DNA from: Volvox africanus
Taxonomy: Eukaryota; Chlorophyta; Chlorophyceae; Chlamydomonadales; Volvocaceae
Reading direction: 5' to 3'
Assembly (NCBI GenBank): GCA_030268105.1
Contig: BSDZ01000016.1
Span: 69,501 to 133,500 of the forward strand
DNA length: 64,000 nt
Made by a program: the position numbers and the translations under genes. The notes beneath the pieces are model-generated. The model saw nothing but the letters and a program-made list of their open reading frames with translations, made no database searches and had not been told where the DNA came from. The first letter of the stretch is position 1. Every line of letters starts with the position of its first letter. Positions 1 through 12,900 of this stretch are shown here, piece by piece.

Positions 1-51
1 AGCGACTGGTTCATCGGGACCAAGGTGTCCGGCTTCATGTTTGGCGGCTGA
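1..51 (+). CDS. Possible 3' end of a gene entering from the left edge
   Basis: Frame 1 reads SDWFIGTKVSGFMFGG and then TGA at 49-51, which would be the last 16 codons of a protein whose body lies outside the window. The short open stretch has a balanced, protein-like composition but no recognisable domain. Frame 2 stays open longer (to about position 117), so the frame choice is uncertain. No TGTAA signal was seen in the next 500 bases. Confidence 0.25.
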   Translation, partial: SDWFIGTKVSGFMFGG

Positions 52-2811
52 GGAAATACAGCCATCTCCACGAATCAACAGATGCGCGAGAGATAAGAGC
101 GTCCCCCCATTCATGACGTTTCATTTGCTACCCTCACCGCGGCCCAAAAGGACCTCAGCCATCGCTAAATTCCTGTCACCTGTTTAAGAATTTGTGATCA
201 CAATCCACAGCTCTTTGACATTTTGGAACACACAAGACATGTTGGCGGCCCTTTCCTAGGATCTCATCCGTATCCGAGCTGCTTGGATGCCCATGTTTGA
301 GATATGTTCATGTTAATGCGTGCTTTTTTGTTACGGTCCAGGTGCACTCTACGTAGGTTGGAACGTTGGCCAAATCATTGGCAGCCACCTGTGTGGTCGT
401 GGCATCTACTTTTTTAGCAATGGCACGGGTTGGCCAATGGCCACCTGGAAACCTGCTAAAGCATAGGGCGCGAATACATGGCGCCAGGCTTCAGGTACGC
501 TGTCAGCACGCAACTGGCCATACAGCCGATACATGGTAATATCCCAAAGCCCACTAGCACATGCTCCTCTACAATGCCGTCAAGGTGACTTGAGGGGCGG
601 TAAGATATAAGTCTGGAGGTGTTGTTTCTTACGTTTCATTGCTTGTGAGGGCTTATGGAAGGGAGTCTGCCGCTGTGGAATGTGATCATATGCCTCATGA
701 GGCATTGAAAACACCTGCCACGTTACCGCTAGCACTGTCACCTTCAGCAGTATGTCAACTCGTGAATGGATCAGCGGAAGATAATGTATACATATCGTGT
801 TTATGTCCAGCTGTAGTTTCACCATGAAAAAACAGCAGGGGAAGGCAGCAGATGAGACGGTATACTATAAACGTGCCATAGAGGCGCTTGCCGTTCCCAT
901 TGCACTTCTTCCCAGCAAAATATTCCCACTCCGTTTTACCAGTACAGGTATCAGTATGCGAGGTTATTGCAGGAGGGCTGATGCGGAATGTGTTCGCAAG
1001 CCTAACGCAGTGCCATTCGCTATACTTTCCACGCCCAGCGTATTTGCCACAGAAGTCAAAGGGCATGGGACACGACCGGAACATGTGCGCACTCGCTCGC
1101 TTCACATCCCTCTGGGGAACTGTGTTTCGAAAGCACTGTTGCCGCATACTACTTATTCTCCACTTGCGTAGTAGGTAGCAGTCCCATGAGGACAAGGATA
1201 GATGAAGCGGCCCAGGCAAGGAAACACCAAAGCAGGCCGCACGCAAGAGCCGTAAGGGCAGGCGGGCAGTTTGCAAGAATGAACCGATCCACGTATCAAC
1301 TCCCAGCGAAAAGCACCTCCCAACATCCGTCACCACGCGTAAAATCCCCGCCCTATATCAACACGCGCGTCATAAGAGTCGCGGACAGAACAAGTTAAGC
1401 TGCGCTATGCCCTGGCAACCTACATAAACTTCACAAGCAAGTGCGACATTCCTAGGCGGCACTACTGTATCATTTAACTTTCCCAAGTAAATTTAACTCC
1501 TCCGACTCAACGATCCAGATAATCATCAGCATCCCTACGGCTCGAGCAATTCCTTTCTGACAACATGGGAAGATCTCGCTCAACATGCTACTACACCTTA
1601 GAAAACTGCGTTGAAATGCAACCCCCAGATGTTGGGTCGCAGATCACATTGCCAATGCTTCCCACCCCATATAAGGAAGAGACTGGCAATGCTCACCAGT
1701 CTCTAGAGCAAACGAAGCACTGAAACTAGGAAAAAGAGTGCCGAGATACGTTTACGAGGTGTCATCAGCACCTACATGGGCGTACAATTAAAACTAAAAG
1801 CACCAAGAAACTCGTCGAACGGGAATACGTAGTCGCGATGAAGCAAAACAGCACACACGCACGCCCTGAAGGGGTTATCCTCGCCGTTGCCACAAATGGG
1901 GGCGCGGCGGAGGCAGCGATGAAAGATCATTTTCCGAGATACCTAGTGTCAAGTCACTACTATAACCATTGCTTGAATCGCTGCCACATTTCGCGGCAGT
2001 TCTCACTCCATCGAACCAGATGAGCCGGTCCTCCTGTAACATATCCATTATTGGGTATTGGGAGCGGGCAGAAAATATCTGCGCCACACGCACCCTCCAG
2101 CAGCGTTATCATGCCAGCGGGCACAGACATCCTACATGAGTTTACTGTCTTCATACCCGGCAGTGCTCTGACCGCAGAGCATGCCTTAGTCGGCCGTGTT
2201 GCCCTTGGATGGGATATATGATGGTACCGCGGAGCCATACAGATAAAGCCAAACCAGTTCACTTGAAACCAGCGGGCAGTTCAAGGAGAGACTCCGTGAA
2301 GCGTCAGACACAATAATACACCAGACAAGAGGTCTTACGGCACTCTTGACCACAGTTACCTGTCGAAAGCCCACATTTGGATTCCAGTGGTTGCTGCACT
2401 GATTGGACACACGCTTTCGCTCCTCACCTTGCCGATACAAAATCCGTACGCTATGATGCTCCACGCCACCTGCTTGCTGGCAAGGCTTGGCAGTCCTGAA
2501 CCTCTAAGCCACTCCAAACAAGCGCAAGCCCAGCGATTCCTCCAACCCCACTTCCCGATAGTCAACTCCGAACAAGCGCAGCGCAGATTGCTGACTCAGA
2601 CTGCCCCACTAAACCCTCACTATTCCGCTATTCCTTAGATCACTGGATAAAAATAAAGCAGTCCAAAGTCACAATAGAACGACGACAAATAAGACAATGT
2701 GGCCACCTCAATCTCATGACAACACCGCAAAACGCATAAACTTAGTTATTGCTCTCCGCATCCGGGAGAGGCCGCAGCCGGTGAATCCGCAACACCGCAG
2801 GTACTAGGGTA
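52..2811. other. Intergenic region, no supported gene
   Basis: Overlapping open frames occur on both strands, the longest being 755-1336 on minus. None shows a domain, coherent splice sites or coding-like composition. The region probably holds the 3' flank of the gene at the left edge and the 3' flank of the USP-like gene whose stop lies at 2812. Confidence 0.5.
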
Positions 2812-5548
2812 CTAGGATGCAGACGAGACACCTCTGGCGCTGCTATGGCTGCACTCCGCACGGATGCGCCGAAGATCCGCTATGATTTCCTTCATCGGGC
2901 GCAAGTTCTCGGTGGCCGCCAGCGGTGGTGACACGCTGGATGCGATGGCAGTGGCAGAAATGCTGCGGGTGGAACTATTGGCAGTGGAGGCGCTCGAATT
3001 CCCACTGCCTGATGCATCTCGGCTGCCGGTCAGCCTCCTGGCCATTGTCTTAGCGAGCTTGGCCAGGCGGTGAAAAATTCCGGTGTCGGCGATGAAGGTA
3101 TCACCGCTGCCATCATGAAGCGCATTTGACTTCCGCTTACGGGACCCAACACCAGGTTCCAGCGACTTCGTGCAGCGCCTGCTGCGCGGGGTGGGCGGGG
3201 TCTGGGGCTTACCATCACCTGCCCTCTCCTCGTCCCTACTCCGTTTCTGATGGGTGGCGTGGCCATGTGGCAGTGTCACCACAGCGGGCTGTTGCATCAT
3301 CATCGCCATCGTCTGCTGAGACCCCTTCGCAACCGTGGCCTGTTGCGTTGATGGTGTCTTGGGCGGGAAAAGCCCCGACTGAAGCTCCGCACGCCGAGGA
3401 ACCTGCAGCCGAGGTGGTGTTAGGATTGGCGCCTCCTTGACCTCTTGCGGCTGTAACAATGCTGCATCGATTGACTGTTGCAGTGGTGGCACCTCCATGG
3501 AAGAAGGCTGATGCGGCAGAGGTGGCGTTGCCAAGGTGGGCTGCTTTGTCGCTATTGTAGGTGCCATTTCCACCACCGTGGGCTGCGGTGGTGATGGCGC
3601 GCATCCCGTCTTGGATGGGGTGAGCTGCAGCTGCCGCTGCACTCGTTGTGGGACCTTCGGTGGCAGTGTTTTTGGCATCGGTGATTCGACAGACTGTCGT
3701 GGCGGCGTTTTTGGCAGTTGCGCGTCTATGGCAGCGAATGGGGTGGTTGCCTCTTTGTTGCCAGGTGGCACCATCGGTGCCTCAAGCACGTCGGCCTGTG
3801 ATGGCAGCTTCGCATCGCCACGGCTGTAAAACAAGATGTACGGCTGCCGCCGCCGCACCTCCTCCACTGACACCTCGTGCAGCAATATGTTGTTCATTGC
3901 ACGCCACTCGCCCTTTTGGCCTCGCACGCACGCCGTGTAGTACGAGGTTGATAAGTACTCCTGGCGGTGCTCAATAATGCCCGTCAGTTGGTAGCGCGTA
4001 CCACCGGGTATGCTGACGTACTGGGCCATGTACGGCGCCAGATCCAAGTTGAAGTCGAAGTCGAAGTCGACATGCCTCAAGTCCTTGGGCCGAGCCTCAA
4101 GGCGCTCCAGCTTGATGATCAGTGCGTCGGGGGCCATGGTGATGGCGCACTCCTCCACGAGACAGCCCTGGCAACGCTCACACCTGAGCGGAGGTTCCGG
4201 AAGGGGCAGGAAGCAGAGGGCCCAAATGACCGTGAAACGCGTGCCAGTGCAGGTGTAAGTGTTGGCGGTGATAATGGCACAAGAACAAGAAACAGCGCAA
4301 ACGAGAGCTATGCTATGCTATACAAGCAGAAGGCTTGGGGATAGATAGGGGACGACACGCGGACATGCGGACGATACGTGCACGTCTAAAAGCTCTCAGG
4401 GCCACCCCGCACCTGTCCTCTCTGGAAAGGTCGCACAGGCCAAAGTTCTCGCTTAAGGCCTCCTGGAGTGTGGTCGCCTGACAGGGCCGGCGGTAGGGAG
4501 GGAAGGAAGGGTCGGAATGGGCGCTGGCCAGGACGGGATACGGCAAAGCAGGGTAGAGGAAGGTTATCGCACGCAGTGGGAAAAGCATGACATCACCTCG
4601 CCACATGACGGTTGAATGGGGTGGGCCCTGCCCCTTCCAACTTCCACACCTTCATCAAAATGTGAGTTGCACTTAATGTTTGGGAAGGAAATGGATAAGA
4701 GCAGAATAATAAATAGCAGTGGAAGGCCGCGCCTCTAACCTCCTCCTTGTCCGTCCCTCGCCAATCCAGAGCAGCACACCTGCTTCCCTCCCCGGCCTTG
4801 CAAGGCACGGCATCGCTCCGTGTCCCAATCGGCTTCAGATACCGCGGCGCTAAATAATGCCCAACCCACACCAGCCTCCACTTACACACACATATACAAG
4901 AAAACAAGTTTAATCATGCCCTCACCTTCTCTATGTCCAATGACAACAGCTTAAACGGCATCGGCTCGTCCCAGACGTAGCCGCATCCGCGACAAATCGT
5001 CCGGCAATGCCAAACACCGTTAAAGAGCTTATCCATTGAAGAGACGGAGCCCTGTGCATGGACGGTTGTACGGCAGGGGCAGAGAGCCAGTCTGTCAAAC
5101 TGGAACAGGGAGGACGGCATAATGAAAAGATAAGGAAAATTTGGGGTAATGCCTCCATATGGAAAAACCCCGTGCTTACACTCGTACACACACGCATTTT
5201 TGTTTGTTCACCTGCCCCTCTACCAACCTTGGGTGCAACCGCTTTTTCGTCCTCCGCCGCCCCCCTCAGAACCTCTTCCATGAACACCCGGTGGTCATTC
5301 CCGGTCGCTGCAAGGTGGACCATCTCCGTGGTGAAGCTGGTGGGGATGCCTTCAAGATTGTCTTCCAGTTTGCGGCCGCAGGAAGCCAGATGCCTTATCA
5401 TCTGGCCCTTCATGGTGCACATCACGCACTTGAACGGCGGACCCCCAATTTGGACGCTCCTCCGCGAGTTGCAGCTGATGCCCTCGCACGCCGTACAGTG
5501 GTCGCTCTTAAGGCAAATTCCAGCCACCTCAGGCATATGCGAAAGGCA
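2812..5548 (-). CDS. USP-family deubiquitinase-like protein with degenerate active-site motifs
   Basis: Four exons join with matching phases: 5548-5228, 5051-4926, 4477-4413 and 4183-2812. The first starts with CLSHMPEV, the block that normally follows the catalytic Cys box of USP36/USP42-type ubiquitin proteases, and continues through KCVMCTMKG. The second carries LFNGVWHCRTICRGCGY and the LSLDI block. The third and fourth form CERCQGC and then LIIKLERLE, the usual zinc-finger to LIxLKRF transition. The His box region follows as YQLTGIIEH and STSYYTACVR, ending in PYILFYSR. Where active USPs have Gly-His-Tyr this protein has Ser-Tyr-Tyr, so the catalytic His is absent; the QEDAHEF motif is also replaced (NDHRVFMEEV). 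A disordered Pro/Gln/Thr-rich tail of about 350 residues follows. USPs remove ubiquitin; here I infer a non-catalytic ubiquitin-binding role or a decaying gene. The 5' exon with the Cys box is not certain. Confidence 0.8.
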
Positions 5549-6184
5549 CTGGATTGGGGCATGTGCGACAATTCGGAATCGGCAAGCAGGGTCGGACAGG
5601 GTAAGAAACTAAACCAAACGAGATGGCAAGGAGCTGAGATAAGAGCAAGATAACATTCGGTACAGTGTTCGCCTAAGGTTGAAGGTTTGCAGCTGGCAGC
5701 GAACATGTAGACAAGCGACGAAATTATGCCGTGCACCGTGTTTATCAATCGGTGCTCCATCAAAGGCCTAATTACCAGATGACCTATGTAGCTTATAGAA
5801 CAAATCATTTCAATTCAAACGCCGCTTTATAACTGTGACTCTACGTTGACCGCAGCTGGCCGGAAAAGACTGGGTCCCAGCTCCAACCATTATGTATCCA
5901 TTGGCAGTTTTTAATTGCATTCAAGAACTCAAGCTTTATGGCGCTCGGCATCGGACGCAAACTGGAAGGACAGGCTTTAGCAAGGAAACTTAAACTTAAC
6001 TTGCCATCAGTACACGCATACTCACCAGGAAAATTGGTTCCGCATATCCATAGCAATTAAGATGAGTTGCTCCCTCCGGGGGAACGGGGTCACGACGGCT
6101 GAAACTCGTCATTGCGGTTGGGAGGCTGGAATTGCAACAAAATATTGTTATGCAAGATAGTGACAGTGGTACCCAGAAAGCTTG

Positions 6185-6250
6185 AAAAGTGTTATGGAAA
6201 CATGTCTTTCCATAAGGTGGGATCAGCCGGATGAAGCCACAGAGGTCATG
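6185..6250 (-). CDS. Candidate upstream exon of the USP-like gene (Cys-box-like motif)
   Basis: The minus strand reads PYGKTCFHNTFQAFW, which resembles the USP Cys box (consensus GNTCxxNxxLQ). A GT follows the Trp codon in phase 0, and the next accepted exon starts in phase 0 at 5548. Joining them would place three extra residues (AFW) between the Gln and the Cys-Leu-Ser-His block, and the preceding Gly-Leu-x-Asn is missing. This is therefore either a diverged first exon or chance. Coordinates are approximate. Confidence 0.3.
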
Positions 6251-6498
6251 GCGGACACTGATGTTATCGTCCGTACGAGCATGGAGTACTGTTTTGAGTT
6301 TGGACAAGACTTACTGGACATTGTTTAGAGTTTGGACACTAGAATTATTGGCCATAGCCAAGGTACGAGAGATTGCACCTGTTGCAGCTATTATTGCAGT
6401 CCTTTGATGAGTCAGCTTCCTCTAGCTGGTACCGTCTTGGGGTGCCTTAAGGCGATCGGCTCGTGCTCACGATGTATACTGTAAGGACTTGACGGGAT

Positions 6499-6985
6499 TT
6501 GTCACACCAATCCCTCTCCTCTTCCGCCCTCTCCCCCGTCCACGAGACCTGCACCCGTTTGTCGTGCTGCTCACTCACTGTGACCAGCACTGGCCGTGAC
6601 CCAGACTGGGAACCCTACGAGTCAGTTCACCGTCCACCGGCGCTATGGAGTTTCGTGGAGTCTTCGACCTTCAAGCTATTGGGCCGCTTTGAATGGTTTC
6701 GTAGAAAGTTACCGGGGCGTATCCCACGTTTAATTCATTTCCTGACTAATTGAGCCATCCTTTGTGGTGTTTCCCTAGCGACTTTATCTCAAGGCACTGA
6801 CCTCTGTCCTCAAGTTATGTCATACTAATAGCGCCTTCGGGTACACATCTTGCATCCTGGTTAACCTTGCACTCGATGCTACTACCCCACACACATATAC
6901 ACCGAGGGGTGGGTTTTTCACACCGGGGGGCGACTAGTACTATTCTTCATCACCGAGAACGGTACCTATCCTAAGCAGGGGGGAG
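6499..6985 (+). mobile_element. Ty3/gypsy retrotransposon remnant: chromodomain end and polypurine tract
   Basis: Within an open frame at 6499-6753 the plus strand reads DPDWEPYESVHRPPALWSF, resembling the end of the chromodomain at the C-terminus of gypsy (chromovirus) polyproteins. About 220 bases downstream lies a short purine run, AGGGGGGAG (6977-6985), followed directly by TGTAACGG, the arrangement of a polypurine tract and the first bases of a 3' LTR. Integrase, reverse transcriptase and a 5' LTR were not found, so this is a truncated 3' end. Confidence 0.5.
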
Positions 6986-7719
6986 TGTAACGGAATCAAA
7001 ATAGTTACCTTGCCAGTACGATTGGGGGATCATACGACATGCGTTTAACCTAGTGGAACTATGACTTAAAATATCCGCGTTATTGTTGTTTTATGTACTA
7101 TTGCAATCTTGGATTAACTAAACGGACGGAGGTCGAACATTGCCACATTAACCCCCTATAATTGTATCCATTACTCTTCTTTATACTAACATTTCCTTTT
7201 CAAACACTGTAGTTGTATATGAGACTTGCCGGGGTTCGACTGGTTCACAAGTTTTGGGCCCTACCGGTTTTATTAAACGCGGGATAAATGCACGTTTAAA
7301 AGTGCGCCAGGGAGCGTTCTAAATTTATTCCACAAGGGGCGCCTCAGCACCCCAATATATGGTGGAAATATATGGCATATCAAACGGTGTGAGAAGTGCA
7401 ATAAGTGAGCGTGAGAAGCACTTGTCTGCACTGTGTACAGACCGTTAGCTATATTGCACTGGTACCTCCGCATTTGCCACTGGAATAAACCCGCCCGATG
7501 GCCACTCGTCTACTCGAGATATCCTGCAAAGCATTCGACAAGGTACAGCCCTCTGCTGCTGAAATCGCTCATTCGTCCAGCAGCGAAGAGCCTCGAGCAG
7601 AGAGCCGTACCCTCCTCACTCGTGGCAGTATATTTCTTGTATACTGCCTAAACCTTAAGATAACAACTCCATATGCATGTTCCTACACGGTGCTCTGACG
7701 AGGGACAGTGTCTCTGTTG
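6986..7719 (+). repeat. Probable start of a gypsy 3' LTR; right end not resolved
   Basis: The segment begins with TGTAACGG right after a polypurine tract, as an LTR would. It is more AT-rich than its surroundings and has no coding signal. I could not find the matching CA end or a second LTR copy, so the length is open; it may end anywhere before the short LTR-like repeat at 7720. Confidence 0.35.
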
Positions 7720-7812
7720 TGTAATATCTTGGGGTGTCTTCGGGTAGTGTCCAGGATGGGCCGTGTATGGTCATCTTCCGATCGGGCCTTTGCTTCCAAC
7801 AGAGATACAACA
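7720..7812 (+). repeat. Short LTR-like repeat, copy 1 (93 bp)
   Basis: The element starts TGTAATATC, ends GAGATACAACA and shares a central block TTCCGATCGGGCCTTTG with the copy at 29605-29708. The TG...CA ends fit a small LTR standing alone. The flanking five bases (TGTTG and CTAAG) do not match, so no target-site duplication is visible. Confidence 0.7.
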
Positions 7813-9496
7813 CTAAGTGATACGGGTCGGCCCTGTGCTGAATTCTGGGGCACTAGAGCTCCACACAAGCACCACCGTGTGACTACACTACCATGCAGCC
7901 ATTCGCTGCACCTTCCTTCTAGTCCTAGAAGCCCTGGGGGCTCGGGAGGTGAGGCGGCAGCAGGCAGCAGGCAGCGAACCCTCCCATTGGCCGGCGTCTT
8001 ATGTTTAGGGTGTTCGTTGTTGCGACTCCAAGCTCCCTCACGACGTCGGTGTTATTGCTTTTATGCCCACATCTTATACGGCAGCGGTGTGTATATGCGT
8101 GTCTGATGGCGGTGGCGGTGCGCGATAGGCACAGTGGCTTCTTGGATTCAGAAGATGGGCGGCCCCCAGCGATGCTGTGGCGGGCTGGGGATATGATGCT
8201 GATGTGCACGGGACACGCATGCCGTTAACCCATGTGAGCTACAGACCTGGTACAGCATTAAAACGCTGCTGCTGCTGCTGCTACCTGCAGTGTCACCCGC
8301 GGGAAGAGCACTTGATCCCACTGATGGTGGCGGCGGTGTCCAGCGGGTTTGATGGGGCCCTCGGGGTCCAAATGTCTCGACCGTACCAAATCCACCCCTG
8401 ATCGTGTGGTAATCTTGCATCATCATGTGGAACTACACCGCACCTGGAAACGATGCTGACAACAAACGATACTGCATTGTGGTGGGAGAAAGGACATCGT
8501 GCCTTTAGGACAGCCCCATCTGTGGCACTCCAACCTTCGTAATGTGACCAATCCCGCTCAATGCCTGCTCCGGCATCTCTGTACGGCTCTGCATCAGACA
8601 ATCAGACAGAGCCGACATCGGTGAGTATTAGAATGCTGTAAACACCTTCTGTAGCCCTGCGCTAATGACGTGGCTTCACCCAATACCCTTCGACAAACCG
8701 TCAAACCGCAGACGTTATTGGGTCACCGACAACCAAGCCTTCGTGTAGAGACTTTCAGGAGGTTACGAACGTGCTAAACCTAAACATTCTCATGCAAGAC
8801 GTCCACATCTTGGCAAACCAACCAGCTCGCCAACCCATGCTTGTATGCAGCCTGTATACTTAATTCCATGATACATGTATGAGCTGCCCGCATGCGGCTG
8901 CGCAAGCATTCTGAATTCATAATTGCAAAATGCCAGCATGTAAAATTGATATGCAGGCCATATTAACCTCTCCGCGACCATGCTCACGCACCACCAGCGT
9001 GTCCACAATGAAGTAAGTACAGAGACAGCATGCACGAAAGCAGCACGTGTTACCTGACACGATAGCATGCCACTGAAAACCCGGAAAAAATCAAACTAGC
9101 GTTTGGTACAGCATGGCCCTCGCCCTGCGGACACCTCGCAACCCTACTGGCAAGCACTTGCGACCACTGCAACACTGAAAAGGGCAATGCCTAAGTTGCG
9201 GACAGTTTATGGCCACACCACTTACATACATTTGCTGAGTCTCTATTTAGGTACTCTGTTCTCTTCAAGCACGCCAACGCTGCATGATTAATATTCGGAA
9301 CGATTCAGAGTTTAATCATTTTCATGTTACGAGTTTCTCAGTCAAGGTCTCCACCACCCCAAGGAAAAACTCAGCAGTGCCAGAGGGGTGCTATCACTGG
9401 TTATAATGGGTCGCATGCAGACGGGCTGGAGCCGAGTGATTACGAGTCACCCCCAGACCGAGTTGAGCAAAATCCACAACGTACATTATCATTGGT
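7813..9496. other. Intergenic region, no supported gene
   Basis: Only scattered open frames are present. A CTG trinucleotide run lies near 8265-8282. An open frame at 8293-8601 on minus has no recognisable domain or splice context. I see no gene here. Confidence 0.45.
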
Positions 9497-9501
9497 TTAC
9501 A
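9497..9501 (-). terminator. Possible TGTAA poly(A) signal of the AP2 gene
   Basis: On minus this is TGTAA, the pentamer that directs polyadenylation in volvocine algae, about 450 bases beyond the AP2 gene's stop codon, an ordinary 3' UTR length for these genomes. A five-base match can occur by chance. Confidence 0.3.
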
Positions 9502-9954
9502 ACTCTAAAATCACTCCCCCGGGACGCATCAGATTACTCCCAGACACTTTGCTACCCGCACAAGGCCCGCTGACGTCATTATGGTAATCATCGCGTGTAT
9601 CGTAGGGTCTCATACTTGCGGTTGTACTGTTGGCAAAGCGTCAGGTTAGAAACGTGCCGCCGCCATACTCGTCCCCTGATGATCACCTCGGTGGACGCGG
9701 CAGCAGCCACCCTAGCGATAGGCACAGACGTAGCTTTCTCTCTATCCGGTGGCAGACCAGGCTTTGTCCTTTTTGTTGCCGTGCCATGTTGTAGCCGAGG
9801 CCGCAGCCGTCAACGTCGCCATCTCCACCGGCATGTTCGTCGCACTCGCCACCGCCCTGGTTAAAGGACGTCCGGCAGCCGCCTTCCTCAGCGACTGTGG
9901 GGACGGAGCCGCAGCCACCCGCCCAAGGAACTGCCCTCCGCTCCGGCGGCGACA

Positions 9955-12900
9955 TCACCAGCCTGTGCCGGAGCGTCGTTGCGGTACCGCATCATCCGTA
10001 CTATCGCAACTGCCGCTGGGATTTCTGGTGCATTGGCCGCCGACGCCATCGTCAGCGCTGCGGCTGACATCCTCTTCCTTCGCCGCATCGCATCCCGGCT
10101 TCCCACTAAAGCAGCCCGCCGCAAAGCCGTCGCCAGACGCAAGAAGTCCGCCCCCCAAAAGCGCCTGCAACAAGTCCCCGACCTTGCAGGCCTCAACGGC
10201 ATTATGGCCGCGGGTTTGGTCACTTGCACGTGTCTGCACGTGCTGCAACAGAGCGTGCAGCTGCCGTACGTCAGTTGTGATTTGCGGCAGCGTCGACAGC
10301 GGAGTGAGGTGGCGCAGCTCCAGTTGATGCGTTACGAGCTGCCTTTCCATCTGCTGTTGTTGCTGCTGCTCTGCCCTGTGCATATCGACAATCTGATGCA
10401 GTTGAGCCCGGCCTTGACGCAGAACCTGCTGCTCCTGCCGCGAAGCTTCCACCTGCGGTGACCCTTCCGTCTGCGGCCGCGTCTGCACGTGGTTTAGCTG
10501 CGACAAAGATGCAGCCAGTTGATTGATGTGCTGCGTCTCAAGAGCTTGCGCTGCGGAGTGCGGCTCCAGAGTTGGGTCGCCCGTTTCTCCGCGCTGCAGC
10601 ACATCTAGGGCCCGTACTCGCCGCCACCGCCGTTGCAGTTGCTTCTCCTCACCAGCCCCCTTATCCGGCTGCTGCTGCACCAGGCTCCATTGCATTACAG
10701 CCGTAAAATTGTCAGGTGGTTGCTGTGCATACGGCAGTTTCCAGCCCTGTCCTTGCAGTAAACTTGACTGCCGCGAGCGACTGCCATCATCCTGGCTGCT
10801 ATCACTGCTCACACACATTTGATCGCCACGGCCGTACGACATGTCGTTCGTGGAGAGATGACCCTCCCTATCGGTCCTCGTTTGAATTGGCGCCGCAAAT
10901 ACCGCCTGGGGTCGTCCCTGCTGCTGCTGCTGCTGCTGCTGCTTGCTCGGGAACAGGCCGTTCCAGCGTCGTTGGTCATCCTCGTCCATGTACTGCGGCT
11001 GTAAGGCGCCACGCTGCGTCTGACTCAGCTGCTGCACAAACGTTTGCAGCTGGACAATCATATCACGCAAGCCCTGCCATTCCTCCTTGACAAAATTCCG
11101 CTGCAGCGGACGCGGTAGCACCTGCTGCTGCAGCTGCCTTGCATGTTGCGAAGGCTGCTGGTGAGCAGCTAAGGCTTCCGCGCCGGAAGATAACACCTGC
11201 CTCAGCTCTGCCTCAGCTCTCAGGACTCGATCCAGGGATGTAGTCGGCGGCGACGGTGAAGGTGGCAATGGGGCCGGCGGAGGTAGTCCAGCGAATCTGG
11301 TGAGACTTACGCAGCCCCCGCTCTGCGCGGATGCAGCCCCTGCCGCCGCCGCCGCCTCCTCCGCCAGCCTCTCCTTAAACTCCAACAACACCGTCATACA
11401 TGCCTTACAAGCCTGTAGGGCGTCGGCTGTGCTACTGTATGTGCCAAGATTCCTGTAGGTGCCCCGGAAGAAGATGCCAGCAGCATTGCCGCCACCACCG
11501 TCGCCCCAACGGGCACTGCTTTCTGGAGCCACACTACCGCCACTGCCCCTTTCTCCCCCTTCCTTACTCCGCTGGCTGAAGGGTGCACACTCCGTTACTC
11601 TGCCCTCCATCACAACCGCCCTATGATCGTCCGCGTCCTGGTCTTTGGTGATCCCGCTGCCGCCACCGTCACAGCTGCAGCCACCCGCCTGCCGTGCTAC
11701 TTGCGCCTCTGTCGCCGCCGCAGCTGCGGCTCGGGAAGAGCCCTCTGGGACCCGCACGAAAATATAACCCAGGAGCGACCCATCCGCACAAGGAATAATC
11801 GACTCGATCTCCGTGTCCGCGGGCAGGTGTGATTGGATACCCCCTAGAAAGCGGGAGATCAACGAACCGAGATCGAGGTCACCGCCGGTGGGTCCCGACC
11901 CCGGCAGCTGGTCGGTCCTGCGGGACATGGACCCCGGAGTCACATCCACGGCTGCAGCTATGACGGCGGCGGGAGCTGCGGGAGCTGCGGGAGCGGTCCG
12001 TGCTGGCATTGCGGTCGAGCAGTCAGCAAACTGGAGGCCGGGCGGCCCGGGAATCCTCACTGGAGACCTTACGTGGGTGGCCCAGCCGTGGTACTGCTTA
12101 ACAGTCGGCCCTCCGTCAAAGTCGAGGCAGAAGTTCATCGCAGGCGCCGCAGCGACTGCCGACGCTTTCTGCGTAGCTTTTTGCATGCCCAGAGCGGCGG
12201 CGGCAGCCACACCGTTGAGGGCGCCTCCGGATCCGGCTTCACGGGAGCACTTGAAACCGTCCTGCGTTGGCGCATCCGGCTGCAACTGGTCATCATCAAC
12301 ACGGTCTGGCCCTGAGCCACCCGGGGCAACTTGGAATAACAGTTGCGATGGCTCCGGCTGTCGCTGCTGCTGCTGGAACTGGTGTTGTGAGTTGCCGGGA
12401 CAAATACCACAAAAAGGGAATGAATTTCCGCAAAGGATGTGAAGCGCTGCTGGGCCCAAGGCTACCCCGCCACTGCCGCCGCTGCTTACGTGCGAAGCCA
12501 ATGGCTTTAGCTTGCTGGCCATTTCCCCACTAGGCTTTGTCATCATCAGTAAGTCTCGTCTGCAGGCAGCAGTCGGCGCAGCCCACCGGCCGAGGTTCAG
12601 GCCCACCCCATCGCATATGCTGATGCCTGAGGCTCCATCAAGGGCACCGGGAGAAACTTGCACTCTCTCCCGGCTTAGGCCCAAATCCAAACCCACGTTT
12701 GATGCAGCGGTGGCATCAGGTGTCCGTTCGTGAGAACTGGCAGGACACTGAACCTCAAGTCCTTGTCCCGCTGCAGTGCATAGCCGCCGGCGCTTGCCAC
12801 CATCGTGATTGTCCTCGTGCGTCTCAATCCAGCGCTGCTTCTCTAGAAGAGCCTTTCGAGCTTCGCTCACGAGTTGCTCCAGTTTGGTATCGGTGACAAG

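Noticed and set aside
755..1336. Minus-strand open frame of 193 codons
   Set aside because: No domain, no splice context, and an unusual Cys/Trp/His-rich composition typical of chance frames in this window.
11813..12442. Plus-strand frames opposite the AP2 tail
   Set aside because: Antisense shadows of the long AP2 exon, produced by its low-complexity, GC-rich codons.
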